Of a DNA stretch of 16,532 nt, positions 1 through 8,873 are shown piece after piece. The position numbers and the translations under genes are program-made. Each line of letters opens with the position of its first letter. Positions within the stretch are counted from its first letter, which is position 1. The notes beneath the pieces are model-generated. The model was not told where the DNA came from. It ran no database searches and worked only from the letters and a program-made list of their open reading frames with translations. Origin of the DNA: Gloeopeniophorella convolvens (Eukaryota > Basidiomycota > Agaricomycetes > Russulales); the NCBI GenBank assembly GCA_022496205.1, contig WTXD01000223.1, forward strand, positions 1 through 16,532. The letters run 5' to 3'.

Positions 1-30
1 TGGGTGGGAGGCTGGTGACCTTAACAAAAG

Positions 31-117
31 GCGATCGGACGCTGGAGGTTCTTGAAGTATTTCCGTGAGGCGATCGAGAAGAAAGCTGAGGAGAAGAAAG
101 TGACGTCCCAATTGTAA
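31..117 (+). CDS. Possible C-terminal exon of an MBL-like gene, cut by the window edge
   Basis: An open stretch of 28 codons ends at TAA 115-117. It contains GRWRFLKYF followed by a charged Lys/Glu-rich helix. The MBL proteins at 3998-5135 and 6157-7292 end with GRWRFLGNF or GRWRFLANF, so this could be the tail of another MBL homologue, here on the opposite strand and convergent with the array. The six letters GRWRFL are shared exactly. Bases 2-25 in another frame read GWEAGDLN, which resembles the GWKDLGRW context and would imply a frameshift; alternatively AG at 29-30 is a splice acceptor. The upstream part lies outside the window. The match is short and could be chance, so this is a tentative call. 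Confidence 0.33.
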   Translation, partial: AIGRWRFLKYFREAIEKKAEEKKVTSQL

Positions 118-358
118 TTGAGCACTGAAGCCATTGCTGTATAGTTAGCTGCACGTCGGAAGAAGACAGTGTTTCCTCAGGTGTATTTAGGTGGACATGA
201 TAATTAGTATGAGTCATTAGTCCGTAATTATCCTCCCCCGTCGCGTCCAGCTTGACGATTTCGGGGTGCTCACCTGTTCAGGTCCTTCCGACCCTTCTTT
301 GATCAGTCGTCAATCGTACTTTGCGGAAATCAGTGCACGACGTGGTATGAGAGATGGC
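118..358. other. Spacer left of the MBL array
   Basis: I see no convincing gene here. It separates the plus-strand C-terminal fragment from the 3' flank of repeat unit A and probably holds 3' untranslated sequence of the fragment. A 78-codon plus-strand open frame starting at 266 runs on into the unit A flank, but its composition looks non-coding. Confidence 0.4.
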
Positions 359-610
359 CTCGAGGAGTCGAGCACTCAGCTTCGCGCACACATGCGCGAA
401 CTCCAATTGCAGCAGCTTATGACGCCAAGCAGAGGTTTATGCGGCCCAGGAACATTCGCGGGGACACGGACTCGGATTTTTGATCAAAAACTACACTCAT
501 AATTGTTGTACTGAACAAGATCGACGTCGACTATACCGTGATGAACTGCGATCGAAATGTCAGTTTATCGACCCGGATGCTACGAGACATGAAATTGACT
601 TGCCAAACTG

Positions 611-1745
611 TCACTGCAATGCTACGCGTCTACGGTAAAGTTCCCGAGGAACCTCCATCGGCCTAGTTTTTTCCTGTCTTTCTTCTTCCAATTGTTCAGC
701 GTGGCATTCGGGAAGAAGTCGATAACATCCAACAGTAAATTCATCATGAGTTATGACGACGAAAACATCGTCATGCGCGTCGAATACCTCTACCCCTTCA
801 GCGTCACTGCAGCCTGATCAGGGTCCTCATAGAGGGAGGTCTCAAGAGAAATGTTGTAAAAAGGAATCGTAGACGAGTTGTGTGGATTGGTAGCGACATA
901 TGGCTCCCCAGGACATGAAGAGTGGCTCCTCACCGGATCGCGCGGGCAGGGACGGAGGGTAGGAGGGAGTGGGATCTGCTTCGTCGGCCGATATTCACCA
1001 CTGTTGTGGCCAGAATAGGCAGCCAGGAGCACGAACGAGTCGCTGGTCGTGCGAACCAAAGCAACCATATGGTCCGACGTGTGTCCTGGAGCTTTGAGGA
1101 TGAAGAAACTGCCGTCTTTCCAGTAGTCGAGAGCGGCGAATTGGCCGATCTGGATCACGTCCGTAGTGTTGAAGTCCAATTCGCGGACGGTGCGTCCCGC
1201 AAATGCGCTGTCCGGGACTTGGCCGCTCTGGCACGTAGGATATCCAGGAAGGGAGTCTGCCTCGAAGCCAGGCCCCACGACAAGGTCTGTCGACGGAGGG
1301 AAGAGTGCGGGATTTCCCCAATGGTCGAAGTGGTGGTGAGACCAGAAGATGGAGTTGATGCTTTCGAGAGTGACGCCGTTCTCGGTCAGAACCTCCGACA
1401 CGTCGGCGGTTACAGTGAAGTTAATGCCTAGTCCTTCCACCTGGGTGAGAACTGCATTGATCAAGGATACCATGTGTCAACACTAGCAAGCGACAAAAGG
1501 ATAAGACCGCACGAACCGACAGGTGGGTATATCGCCTCGTAATCTGTCGGGACAGCTAAATCCCATAGAACCTTCTAACCAGTGTGCTTGCTTTGAAGGA
1601 TGAAAGAAAAGGTCGGGAAGTGGAGAACAGTATTGCCAGGTATGACGGGAAGGAGCTCTTGCCCAGCTGGGAACACCATCCGTGTGGTGTCAATGACCGA
1701 CAGGTTGACAGTGTGTCCCAGGAAAGGAGGAAGAGATAGCGACAT
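611..1745 (-). pseudogene. MBL-fold hydrolase pseudogene (copy 1)
   Basis: This is homologous along its whole length to the intact genes in units B and C. ATG would be at 1745-1743, the intron at 1452-1516 (65 bp, GTTCGT donor) and the old stop near 611-613. Four defects are visible against both intact copies. There is an in-frame TAG at 1577-1575 in exon 1 where the others have CAA. The metal-ligand Asp is Tyr (codon 1017-1015, GAT to TAT). One base is missing near 795-800, giving an immediate stop after AAVTLKG, and one base is extra near 734-741, which restores frame afterwards. The HHHFDHWG motif and the later APGHTSDH motif are intact. It was an MBL-fold zinc hydrolase; as it stands it cannot give a full product. 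Confidence 0.88.
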
Positions 1746-1970
1746 GGCAACAGCAGTAGAGGTGGTGTCACAACCAAGCCAGGTTCAAAATTAGAGAGTC
1801 CCAGGAGCGGTGCCATCATTATATATTGTTGCCCCACATCGTGACGCCTATGCACAACAAAGGCAGCGCTTGATGCCAACATGAAGATGAGCACTAATCA
1901 ATTGTCGTCCACGAGTCTCTCGGCGTTTGCGGTAGCGTCGGAGCCACCTGTCTCCTGTGGCGAGTGGATA

Positions 1971-1990
1971 CTCCCGGCGGTAATGGTGAA
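1971..1990 (-). promoter_or_regulatory. Conserved upstream block of copy 1, CCAAT box altered
   Basis: The block CTCCCGGCGGT(A)ATGGTGAA is the counterpart of the CCAAT-containing block in units B and C. Read on the gene strand, the intact units show CCAATACCGCCGGGA, but here the pentamer reads CCATT. This fits loss of promoter constraint upstream of a dead gene. Confidence 0.4.
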
Positions 1991-2191
1991 GATAGAGTGG
2001 GTCAGGGGTCAGGAAAGCGCGCTCCTGACACGTTCACCAAAGGCGGGTAGATGCATGTGGAGTGGTTGGCCCGTTCCTGGCAAAGCGACCTAACTTATCT
2101 AGGTATTTTACTGCGAGACAACCAACAGCACCAGCCAGCACCCGCAGGCAAAGTACAGAGTAGGAGCTGGTCGACCCACACCTTCCTGTGT

Positions 2192-2227
2192 GAAAGAAAA
2201 AAAAAAAAGGAAAGAAAAGAAAAGGGA
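2192..2227 (+). repeat. A/G-rich low-complexity tract
   Basis: About 36 bases of almost pure purine, including a run of 12 A at 2197-2208. The aligned position in unit B (near 5550) has only a short GAAAGAAAAAAGG, so the tract expanded in unit A. It has no coding role. Confidence 0.8.
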
Positions 2228-2645
2228 CAGTCTAGTCGCCGCATAGTTATATCTGCCAACCGCTGGACGACCTTTGATGGTAATTGTGATGATTGGGGTT
2301 CGTACTAGGCGCCAGAAATAAACCCATAGTCTCGACTTTTGAGAATTAGGCAGTGAAACGGCGTTCCGCAGCCGACGGCTCTTGAGCATGTCCGAAGGTG
2401 TACCGTAGTGCACAATGTGGTGCAGGGCGGACCTGGCGGGGGTAATGCAAGCCGTGGTGATCGAGCCGACACTAACTGATGTCTTGAACACAAGCCGACT
2501 CTAGATAGTCTACCCAGCGGGATGTCTTCGCTTTGATGGAATGGTCATTGTGGCAGATCCTGGCAGTAACGAGGCAGTCTTGATTATGCGTAAAATGTGT
2601 GGTGGTTGTTGGAGTTTAAAGTCGGAACTCGAGGTGCGGGTGAGG

Positions 2646-3439
2646 ACATCGGACTGGTGACTGAGTCTCTATACGACGCTGACAATCAATCCGTGTAGTG
2701 ATAGCTGAGGAGAGGAATCATGACTCCGCATGTCGCGATCGAATCTGAGAGCCTTTTGGATGAAACCGTCATGTGACCAGCTCGGGCGACTTCGCGGGGC
2801 GGGTCTCCGAGGGACTTCAATGTCTTGCGCGCATCATGGTAATGCGTGGATTAAACGTATGCGCCTTACTCCCTCTCTACGCACACCGAATTCTATGGGC
2901 TACGACCAATTGGCTAAACCTTTGGCTTTTAACTCGACCGTGGCTGTATCACAGGTACCGTTCTTTCGTGCAGCTCGGAATCACTTTGACGCAGAATTCA
3001 CGAGCGCATCTCTCACCTCTCGGCCTATCACCTGCTGGCCTAGAAGATAATTCGTACTACTGATGTTCTAAGATATATCGACCCGATGAAGGCCCGGGTA
3101 GCTCCTACGCGTTCTGAAACCGTGGTGGAACGATACAGAGGCCCACAAGCGGGCTACCGAGTCTATGGAGGACAATGACCGAGTGCTCTTGTTAACATCA
3201 GCAGAAATCGCGGCCAGAGGGCTATCAGACGCAGAAATATCTCCTTCGGGCTACAACCGCAAATGAGGGCTCTATCTCCGGTGACATAGAGGTTGCGTAG
3301 AGGCTTTCTCGAGAAGCTACGAGAATCTGCTCAATCTGGATGTCTAGTGCGGGCTTGGACATCTCGCGAAACCGTCTATCAGCGATAGGGTCAACAGCAC
3401 AACTACGCGAGCTGCTCAAGCTGGACGCAAAGACGATAC
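2646..3439. other. Gap between units A and B, no recognisable gene
   Basis: This stretch has no counterpart in units B and C that I can align. A plus-strand open frame at 2773-3063 (96 codons) is not recognisable and lacks support. The part from about 3225 upward continues from the eroded MBL relic and may be its decayed C-terminal half, but I cannot align it residue by residue. Confidence 0.45.
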
Positions 3440-3775
3440 GACATCTATGGACGTCTGTTCGAACCAACTTGGCGCCGAGGTAATCCGCAGTGTGTCTGGA
3501 TCTCTTGAGCATGGAGAAGCTGCAGTCCTTCCGATGGCATCGAACGAACCGATATGGAATACGTCACTGCCAGGGATGCTGAGGTCTACTTCGACGCGCA
3601 CAATACTCCCAGCGACCGCGCTCCCACGACGTCCTGCCTGTTCGGAATCGGCCAAGTATATACTAGGAAGGAAGATTGATTTGAACTCCAACCTAACTAC
3701 GAGATCCGTGGAGGAAGGACTCAATGTCGACGGGTTACTTACTGAACAATGATATGAATAAACAGCCTCGGGCAC
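3440..3775 (-). pseudogene. Eroded MBL-fold hydrolase relic
   Basis: One minus frame (3775 downward) reads PSSTDLVV, then an AG-V-R segment and DVFHIGSFDAIG, matching PPSTDLVV, FAGRTVREL and DVIQIGQFAALD of the intact genes in the same order. The match then jumps to another frame, KDCSFSMLK followed by RHTADYLGAKLVRT, which matches KDGSFFILK, GHTSDHM and ALVRTT. A frameshift therefore lies near 3510-3530. The first metal motif is destroyed: where the others have HHHFDHWGNP the relic reads SYHCSVSNP. The 5' part is absent, cut off where unit B begins (about 3764-3780). It is clearly older, or of a different subfamily, than the copy in unit A. Confidence 0.72.
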
Positions 3776-3997
3776 TTGTTGGGCACGCTCGCGCGATCTC
3801 CGACTATAACAACTTGTGGCGCCAAACAGAGGTTCATGGAGGCTAGAGCCCAGGAACGCTCGTCGGGCTACGAACTCGGCCCTTGGTTGAAGAAAGCTTT
3901 GAGAACGTCTTCATTAAACATAGTATGATAAACTTCAACCGTCATGTCAGTCCATTGATCTGGCTGCTATGAGACCTGGAACCGATTTGCTAAACTA

Positions 3998-5135
3998 TCA
4001 ATCCTCCGTTGCAGCCGCGTCTACAGTAAAATTACCAAGGAACCTCCACCTGCCTAAGTCCTTCCAGCCTTTCGTCTTCCAATCGTTCAGCGTGGCATTT
4101 GGGAAGAAGTCAATGACATCCAACAGGAATCCATCGTGCGCTATGACAATAAAAACGTCATCATGTGCATCGAACGCCTCTACCCCTTTGAGCGTCACTG
4201 CAGCCTGATCAGGGTTGTCATAGAGGGAAGACTCAAGGGAGATGTTGTAAAAAGGAATCGTAGACGAGTTGTGCAGGTTTATAGCAATGTATGGCTCCCC
4301 AGGACATGAAGAGTGGCTCCTCACCGGATCGCGCGGGCACGGGAGGAGGGTAGGAGGAAGAGGAATCTGCTCCGTCGGCCGATATTCACCACTATTGTGG
4401 CCGGAATCGGCCGCCAACAGCACGAACGAGTCGTTGGTCGTGCGAACTAATGCAGCCATATGGTCCGACGTGTGTCCTGGAGCTTTGAGGATGAAGAAAC
4501 TGCCGTCTTTCCAGTAGTCGAGAGCGGCGAATTGGCCGATCTGGATCACGTCCGTAGTGTTGAAGTCCAATTCGCGGACGGTGCGTCCTGCGAATGCGCT
4601 GTCCGGGACTTGGCCACTCTGGTTCGTAGGGTATCCAGGAAGGAAGTCTGCCTCGAAACCGGGCCCTACGACAAGGTCCGTCGACGGAGGGAACAGTGCG
4701 GGATTTCCCCAATGATCGAAGTGGTGGTGGGACCAGAAGATGGAGTTGATGCTTTCGAGGGCGACGCCATTCTCGGTCAGAACCTCTGACACGTCGGCGG
4801 TGACGGTGAGATTGGAACCTGATTCTTCAATCTGGGCGAGAACTGTATGGGTCGAAGACTTACGCGTCAGCGCCACCAAGCGACAAGAGGACAGGGATGT
4901 ACGAACCGACAGGTGGATATATCGCCTCGTGGTCCTTCGGGACACCCAAATCCCACAGAACGCGTTGACCAGTGTGCTCGCTTTGGATGAGGAAAGAGAA
5001 GGAAGGGAAGTAGAGAACGGTATTGCCAGGGACAATGGGCAGGAGCTTTTGTCCAGCTGGGATAACCATACGAGTGGTGTCAATGACCGACAAGTTGGCA
5101 ATGTGTCCCAAGAAAGGAGGAAGAGAGAGCGACAT
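3998..5135 (-). CDS. MBL-fold zinc hydrolase, copy 2 (intact)
   Basis: The CDS is complement(join(3998..4842,4907..5135)), 357 aa. The 64-bp intron 4843-4906 has a GTTCGT donor, GCTGAC branch point and CAG acceptor, and splits a Val codon. Metal ligands are His115, His117, Asp119 and His120 in SHHHFDHWGN, then His200 in APGHTSDH, Asp222 in AADSGHNSG and His312 in VIAHDGF. This is the complete set of the MBL superfamily group that includes AHL-lactonase-type enzymes. There is no signal peptide, so it is probably intracellular. The exact substrate cannot be read from sequence; hydrolysis of a lactone or other ester-like bond is inference. The ATG at 5135 was chosen because the same start and frame recur in all three copies; its -3 base is T, a weaker context than in copies 1 and 3. 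The sister gene in unit C is very similar. Confidence 0.9.
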
Positions 5136-5373
5136 GGAAACAGCAGTGGAGCTGGGATCACAACCAAGTCAGGTTCAGGGTTAGTGAGCCTCAAAGAAAG
5201 TAGTGTCATCTTTAAGTATTGTTGCCCCGCGGCATAGCACCTGTACACAGTGAAGGCAGCGCTTGATGCCAACACAGAGACTAACACAGATCAATTCCGA
5301 CCACGAGCCTCTCGGCATTTGCAATGGGGTCAGAGCCACCTGGCTCCTTTGGCAAGTGGATGCTCCCGGCGGT

Positions 5374-5378
5374 ATTGG
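5374..5378 (-). promoter_or_regulatory. CCAAT box upstream of MBL copy 2
   Basis: ATTGG on the plus strand is CCAAT on the gene strand, about 239 bp upstream of the ATG and inside a block (5363-5382) conserved in all units. The fungal HAP/NF-Y complex binds CCAAT. A TGACTCA heptamer (AP-1/Gcn4 type) lies 29 bp further upstream at 5407-5413. Function is inferred from conservation and position only. Confidence 0.42.
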
Positions 5379-5406
5379 TGAAGACAAAGTGGGTCAGCAA
5401 CGCTTC

Positions 5407-5413
5407 TGACTCA
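5407..5413. promoter_or_regulatory. AP-1/Gcn4-type heptamer TGACTCA
   Basis: A perfect TGACTCA lies about 272 bp upstream of the copy 2 start codon. bZIP regulators of the AP-1 or Gcn4 type bind this sequence. The aligned position in unit C lacks it, but that unit has TGAGTCA nearby at 7570-7576. A single heptamer is weak evidence. Confidence 0.3.
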
Positions 5414-6156
5414 TTCACCAAGGGGGGTCAACGTACGTGGAATGGTTCCTGGCGAAGCAACCCGACTTGCGTATTTTTCTGCGAGATGACAAATAAGTAG
5501 CTAACGCCGCTCGCTTGCTGAGCGCTGAGCACCTACATCCTCCTGTGTGAAAGAAAAAAGGACAGCAGCCTCATAGCCATTCCTGTGAACCGCTGACCGA
5601 TCTTCGGTGAATTGCACTGGTTGGGGAATCGTAATGAGCGCCAGGAGTAAACCCGACATCTCGACTCTTAAGCGTTGCGCAGCTCTTTCAAAGGTGTACC
5701 ATGATGCACGAAGCTCATGAAGTGGTGCAGGGCGGAACTTGCGGGGGTAATGTAGCCAAGATAATGGTGGCGACTGGTCCAACACCGAAGCCTGAACGCA
5801 AGCCGATTCCGAATAGTCTTTTCCGCAGTGAGACGTCTTCGTTGAGTCTTTGCTTCAGTGACAGGGTCATTGAGGCAGTTGAAGCTGACCGCGGCTAAGT
5901 CCTCGAGGACTCAGTACTCCGCGTTGGACACGCTCGGGCGATCTCCGACCACAACACCTTGTGCATAGCACCAAATCACCAGATTAGATGCTCATGGAGC
6001 CCAGGAACGCTCATCGGATCGCGAACTCGGCCCTTGGTTGAATGTGCACTCATAATTTCCTTAAGGGCATCGTTATGAAGCATATGACAAACTGCAACCC
6101 TCATTTCAATTCATCAACCTGGGTACTATGAGACATGGAATTAACTTGCCAAACTA

Positions 6157-7292
6157 TCAATCCTCCGCCGCGGCCACGTCTACGGTGAAGTTGGCGAGGA
6201 ATCTCCACCTGCCTAACTCCTTCCAGCCTTTCGTCTTCCAATTGTTCAGCGTGGCATTCGGGAAGAAGTCGATAACGTCCAACAAGAATGCATCGTGCGC
6301 TATGACAACGAAAACATCATCGTGCGCATCGAACGCTTCCACCCCTTCAAGTGTGGATGCAGCCTGCGCGGGATTGTCGTAGAGGGAAGACTCAAGGGAA
6401 ATGTTGTAAAAAGGCGTCGTAGACGAGTTGTGTGGGTTGATAGCAACGTACGGCTCCCCAGGACATGAAGAGTGGCTCCTCACAGGATCGCGCGGACACG
6501 GGAGGAGGGTAGGAGGAAGAGGAATCTGCTCCGTCGGCCGATATTCACCACTATTGTGACCGGAATCGGCCGCCAACAGCATGAACGAGTCGCTGGTCGT
6601 GCGAACCAATGCAGCCATATGATCCGACGTGTGTCCTGGAGCTTTGAGGATGAAGAAACTGCCGTCTTTCCAGTAGTCGAGAGCGGCGAATTGGCCGATC
6701 TGGATCACGTCCGTAGTGTTGAAGTCCAATTCGCGGACGGTGCGTCCTGCGAATGCGCTGTCCGGGACTTGGCCACTCTGGTTCGTAGGGTATCCAGGAA
6801 GGAAGTCTGCCTCGAAACCGGGCCCTACGACAAGGTCCGTCGACGGAGGGAACAATGCAGGATTTCCCCAATGGTCGAAGTGGTGGTGAGACCAGAAGAT
6901 GGAGTTGATGCTTTCGAGGGCGACGCCGTTCTCCGTCAGAACCTCTGACACGTCGGCGGTGACGGTGAAATTGGAGCCTAATTCTTCAATCTGGGCGAGA
7001 ACTACATTGGTCAAAGATTTACGCGTCAGCACTAGCAAGCGACGAGAGAGTAGATGCACGAACCGATAGGTGGGTACATCACCTCGTGATCCTTCGGAAT
7101 AGCCAAATCCCATAAAACGTTTTGACCAGCGTGTTCACTTTGGATGAGGAAGGAGAAAGACGGGAAGCGGAGGATAGTATTTCCGGGGACAATGGGCAGG
7201 AGTTCTTGCCCGGCTGGGTTTTCCAAACGCGTAGTGTCGATGACCGACAACTTGACAGTGTGTCCTAAAAACGGAGGAAGAGAAAGCGACAT
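6157..7292 (-). CDS. MBL-fold zinc hydrolase, copy 3 (intact)
   Basis: The CDS is complement(join(6157..7001,7064..7292)), 357 aa. The 62-bp intron 7002-7063 has GTTCGT donor, GCTGAC branch and TAG acceptor, in the same place and phase as in copy 2. All seven metal-binding positions are kept: SHHHFDHWGN, APGHTSDH, AADSGHNSG and VIAHDAF. It differs from copy 2 mainly in exon 1 and the C-terminal third, for example PAQAASTLEG against PDQAAVTLKG. The ATG context (GCC before ATG) is good. No signal peptide is seen. The two intact paralogues probably share a reaction but may differ in expression, since their upstream regions have diverged more than the core. The substrate is unknown. Confidence 0.9.
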
Positions 7293-7475
7293 GGCAGCAG
7301 CAGTAGAGGTGGGATCGCTTGAACCAGAACAGGCTCAGGATTGGAGATCCTCAGAGCAGTATCATCTTTAAGGATTGTTAACTCGCGGCGCGACGCTTGT
7401 ACACAGTGAAGACAGCGCTCAACGCCAACATCGTAGGGGCGAACACTAATCAATTACCGTCCCCGAACCTCTCAG

Positions 7476-7517
7476 CATTTGCAGTAGCGTCATCGACATT
7501 TGCAGTAGTGTCACCCC
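7476..7517 (+). repeat. 21-bp tandem duplication in the unit C upstream region
   Basis: CATTTGCAGTAGCGTCATCGA (7476-7496) is followed directly by a near copy at 7497-7517. Units A and B have only one copy. It pushes the CCAAT box of unit C about 21 bp further from the start codon than in unit B. Confidence 0.75.
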
Positions 7518-7553
7518 ACTTGGCTTTTGCGGCGAGTGGATTCTCCCGGCGGT

Positions 7554-7558
7554 ATTGG
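7554..7558 (-). promoter_or_regulatory. CCAAT box upstream of MBL copy 3
   Basis: ATTGG on the plus strand lies within the conserved block 7543-7562, about 262 bp upstream of the ATG. TGAGTCA, an AP-1/Gcn4-type heptamer, follows at 7570-7576. Both element types are present in the two intact units and missing from unit A. Confidence 0.42.
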
Positions 7559-8060
7559 TGAAGGCAAAGTGAGTCAGCAAAGCTCGCTCCCGACCCACCC
7601 ACTCACCAACAGCGGGTCAAGGCACACCGAATGTCACTTCCTGGCTAAGTAAGCCAACCTGCGCGTTCTTCTGCGACTCGAGACGGTCAGTAGCTCCGGC
7701 GCCAACCCTTGCTCGGTGGAGTATAGCAGCCAGTCGACCTACATTCTCAACCCATGTGAGAAGAAATGGACAATTGCCGCACAGTTATCTCGGTCAACGT
7801 TGGATGGCCTTTGATGGTGATGATTGAGGTTCGTAATGGGCCACGAGGAAACTCGTCATCTCGCGATCGGCTCTTGAGCGTCGGTAGCGAAATCAATATT
7901 CCGCACCGAAATTCTGAAGGCAATTCGACCCCCAGACACTCAGTTTACGCAGAGAGATGTCTTCGCTTCGGAGGCAGGGTAAATGCGGCAGAACCTGGAA
8001 GTGACGAGGTAGTTGTGATGTAAAATGTTTGTAAGAGCTCGAGGTCGTTCGAGCTGATGA

Positions 8061-8873
8061 CGGTAAGGCAGGGCTCACTGGGGATCGGCACGCTATGTAA
8101 GCGGCGCTTATGGTGACGTAAACGGCAAAATTTGCGAATCTGAGAGGCGTTTGGGGAGGCTGAAGTGCTAGCCAAGTGCTGGCATGGCTTGAGGAGCTAT
8201 GATGCTGGACCAGATGGGCCCATTATGCCTTCTGTATGTTTATGAGATGCAAATTCAAGACTTTTTTCTTATTCCCACAGTGAATACAGAGCAGGGAAGG
8301 GAACCGAGAGTTGCACATTGTCGGGAGGGAGACGACGCACAGAGCCGGACTTCCGGGCCGCCTTCCCGGAGTAACGTAACTGCGGCAAAATTCGACATTT
8401 CCTCAGCCCAAGAAACTCTCATTTGGCAGGAAATGCACAGAAAACATGTTTAAAACAATCAAACTTAGTAGTCATATTTCTCCACAATGTCATATCGTTT
8501 TGAAAAAATCTCTTCAGGGCTTGATAGGATGGTACAAGCACTACATTTTCCAGCATTTACATTGCCAGACTCATGTGCAAAACGGGAGGAATACAGACTG
8601 CTGAATCTGCTGACATAAACTGTGCCGGTTCCTGGTGAGCCCTGCCTTAGCAGCAGCTTGAAGTGAGCGTCACGCGTCCACTCGACTCCTCGGATGCTGA
8701 CTGCCTTGGATGCACCCACACCAAGTCCTAGGCCTAGATGGTGACCGAGTTTCTTACTGCGTTGACGATGGCAAGCATGTAGCTCAGTAACCGAGTCCCA
8801 TACTAATGCTGAGATGAGATTATATGCGTGCGACAAATTAGGGTGTGTCAAAGCACAGAAAACTATGCATAAT
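8061..8873. other. Spacer between the MBL array and mS23
   Basis: This holds the right end of unit C and the presumed 3' untranslated region of mS23. A 128-codon minus-strand open frame (8851-8465) starts 23 bp downstream of the mS23 stop. I do not recognise its product, it has no close neighbour copy, and I do not call it a gene. Nothing else stands out. Confidence 0.4.

Larger units (their letters stand above)
359..2645 (-). repeat. Tandem unit A (MBL pseudogene plus flanks)
   Basis: This is the first of three related units. Its left end (about 359-610) aligns with the 3' flanks of units B and C through blocks such as gcccaggaac, the aacagaggtt-like segment near 425, and acatgaaattgacttgccaa at about 588-607, which matches acatggaattaacttgccaa in unit C. 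Its right part (1746-2645) aligns with their upstream regions through the CTCCCGGCGGT block at 1971, the TCCTGTGTGAAAGAAAA block near 2184 and GATGTCTTCGCTT near 2521. Ends are approximate because the copies are diverged and carry indels. The unit contains an extra A-rich purine tract at 2192-2227. Confidence 0.7.
3764..5890 (-). repeat. Tandem unit B (intact MBL gene plus flanks)
   Basis: This unit carries the 3998-5135 gene. Its 3' flank (3764-3997) aligns with 5898-6156 of unit C through GGGCACGCTCGCGCGATCTC, GAGCCCAGGAACGCTC and GAACTCGGCCCTTGGTTGAA. Its upstream flank (5136-5890) aligns with unit C 7293-8000. Unit B directly abuts unit C. The gene-to-gene offset is 2159 bp at the stop codons and 2157 bp at the start codons; the difference is the intron length. 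Confidence 0.8.
5898..8060 (-). repeat. Tandem unit C (intact MBL gene plus flanks)
   Basis: This unit carries the 6157-7292 gene and is a direct tandem neighbour of unit B. The left end starts with TCCTCGAGGACTCAG, resembling CCTCGAGGAGTC near 359 in unit A. The right end shares GATGTCTTCGCTT and the ACCTGGAAGTGACGAGGTAG-like segment with unit A (2521-2575). Similarity fades near 8010-8060. Confidence 0.78.

Noticed and set aside
2655..2740. Plus-strand ESLYDADNQ and VIA...HDSA, recalling the MBL C-terminal motifs
   Set aside because: The two pieces are in different frames with wrong spacing and a stop between them, so chance is likely.
2773..3063. A 96-codon plus-strand open frame with hydrophobic stretches
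   Set aside because: No recognisable family, no intron or promoter support, and composition like the surrounding decayed sequence.
3998..5287. A single 429-codon minus-strand open frame covering MBL copy 2 and its upstream region
   Set aside because: It reads exon 1 in the wrong frame and runs through the intron. The two-exon model restores a conserved N-terminus that is present in all three copies.
922..6948. Long plus-strand open frames antisense to exon 2 of each MBL copy (922-1431, 4460-4789, 6472-6948)
   Set aside because: They mirror the conserved coding strand, and their similarity between copies follows from the gene on the other strand.
8465..8851. A 128-codon minus-strand open frame just downstream of mS23
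   Set aside because: Product not recognised, position fits the mS23 3' untranslated region, and nothing independent supports translation.
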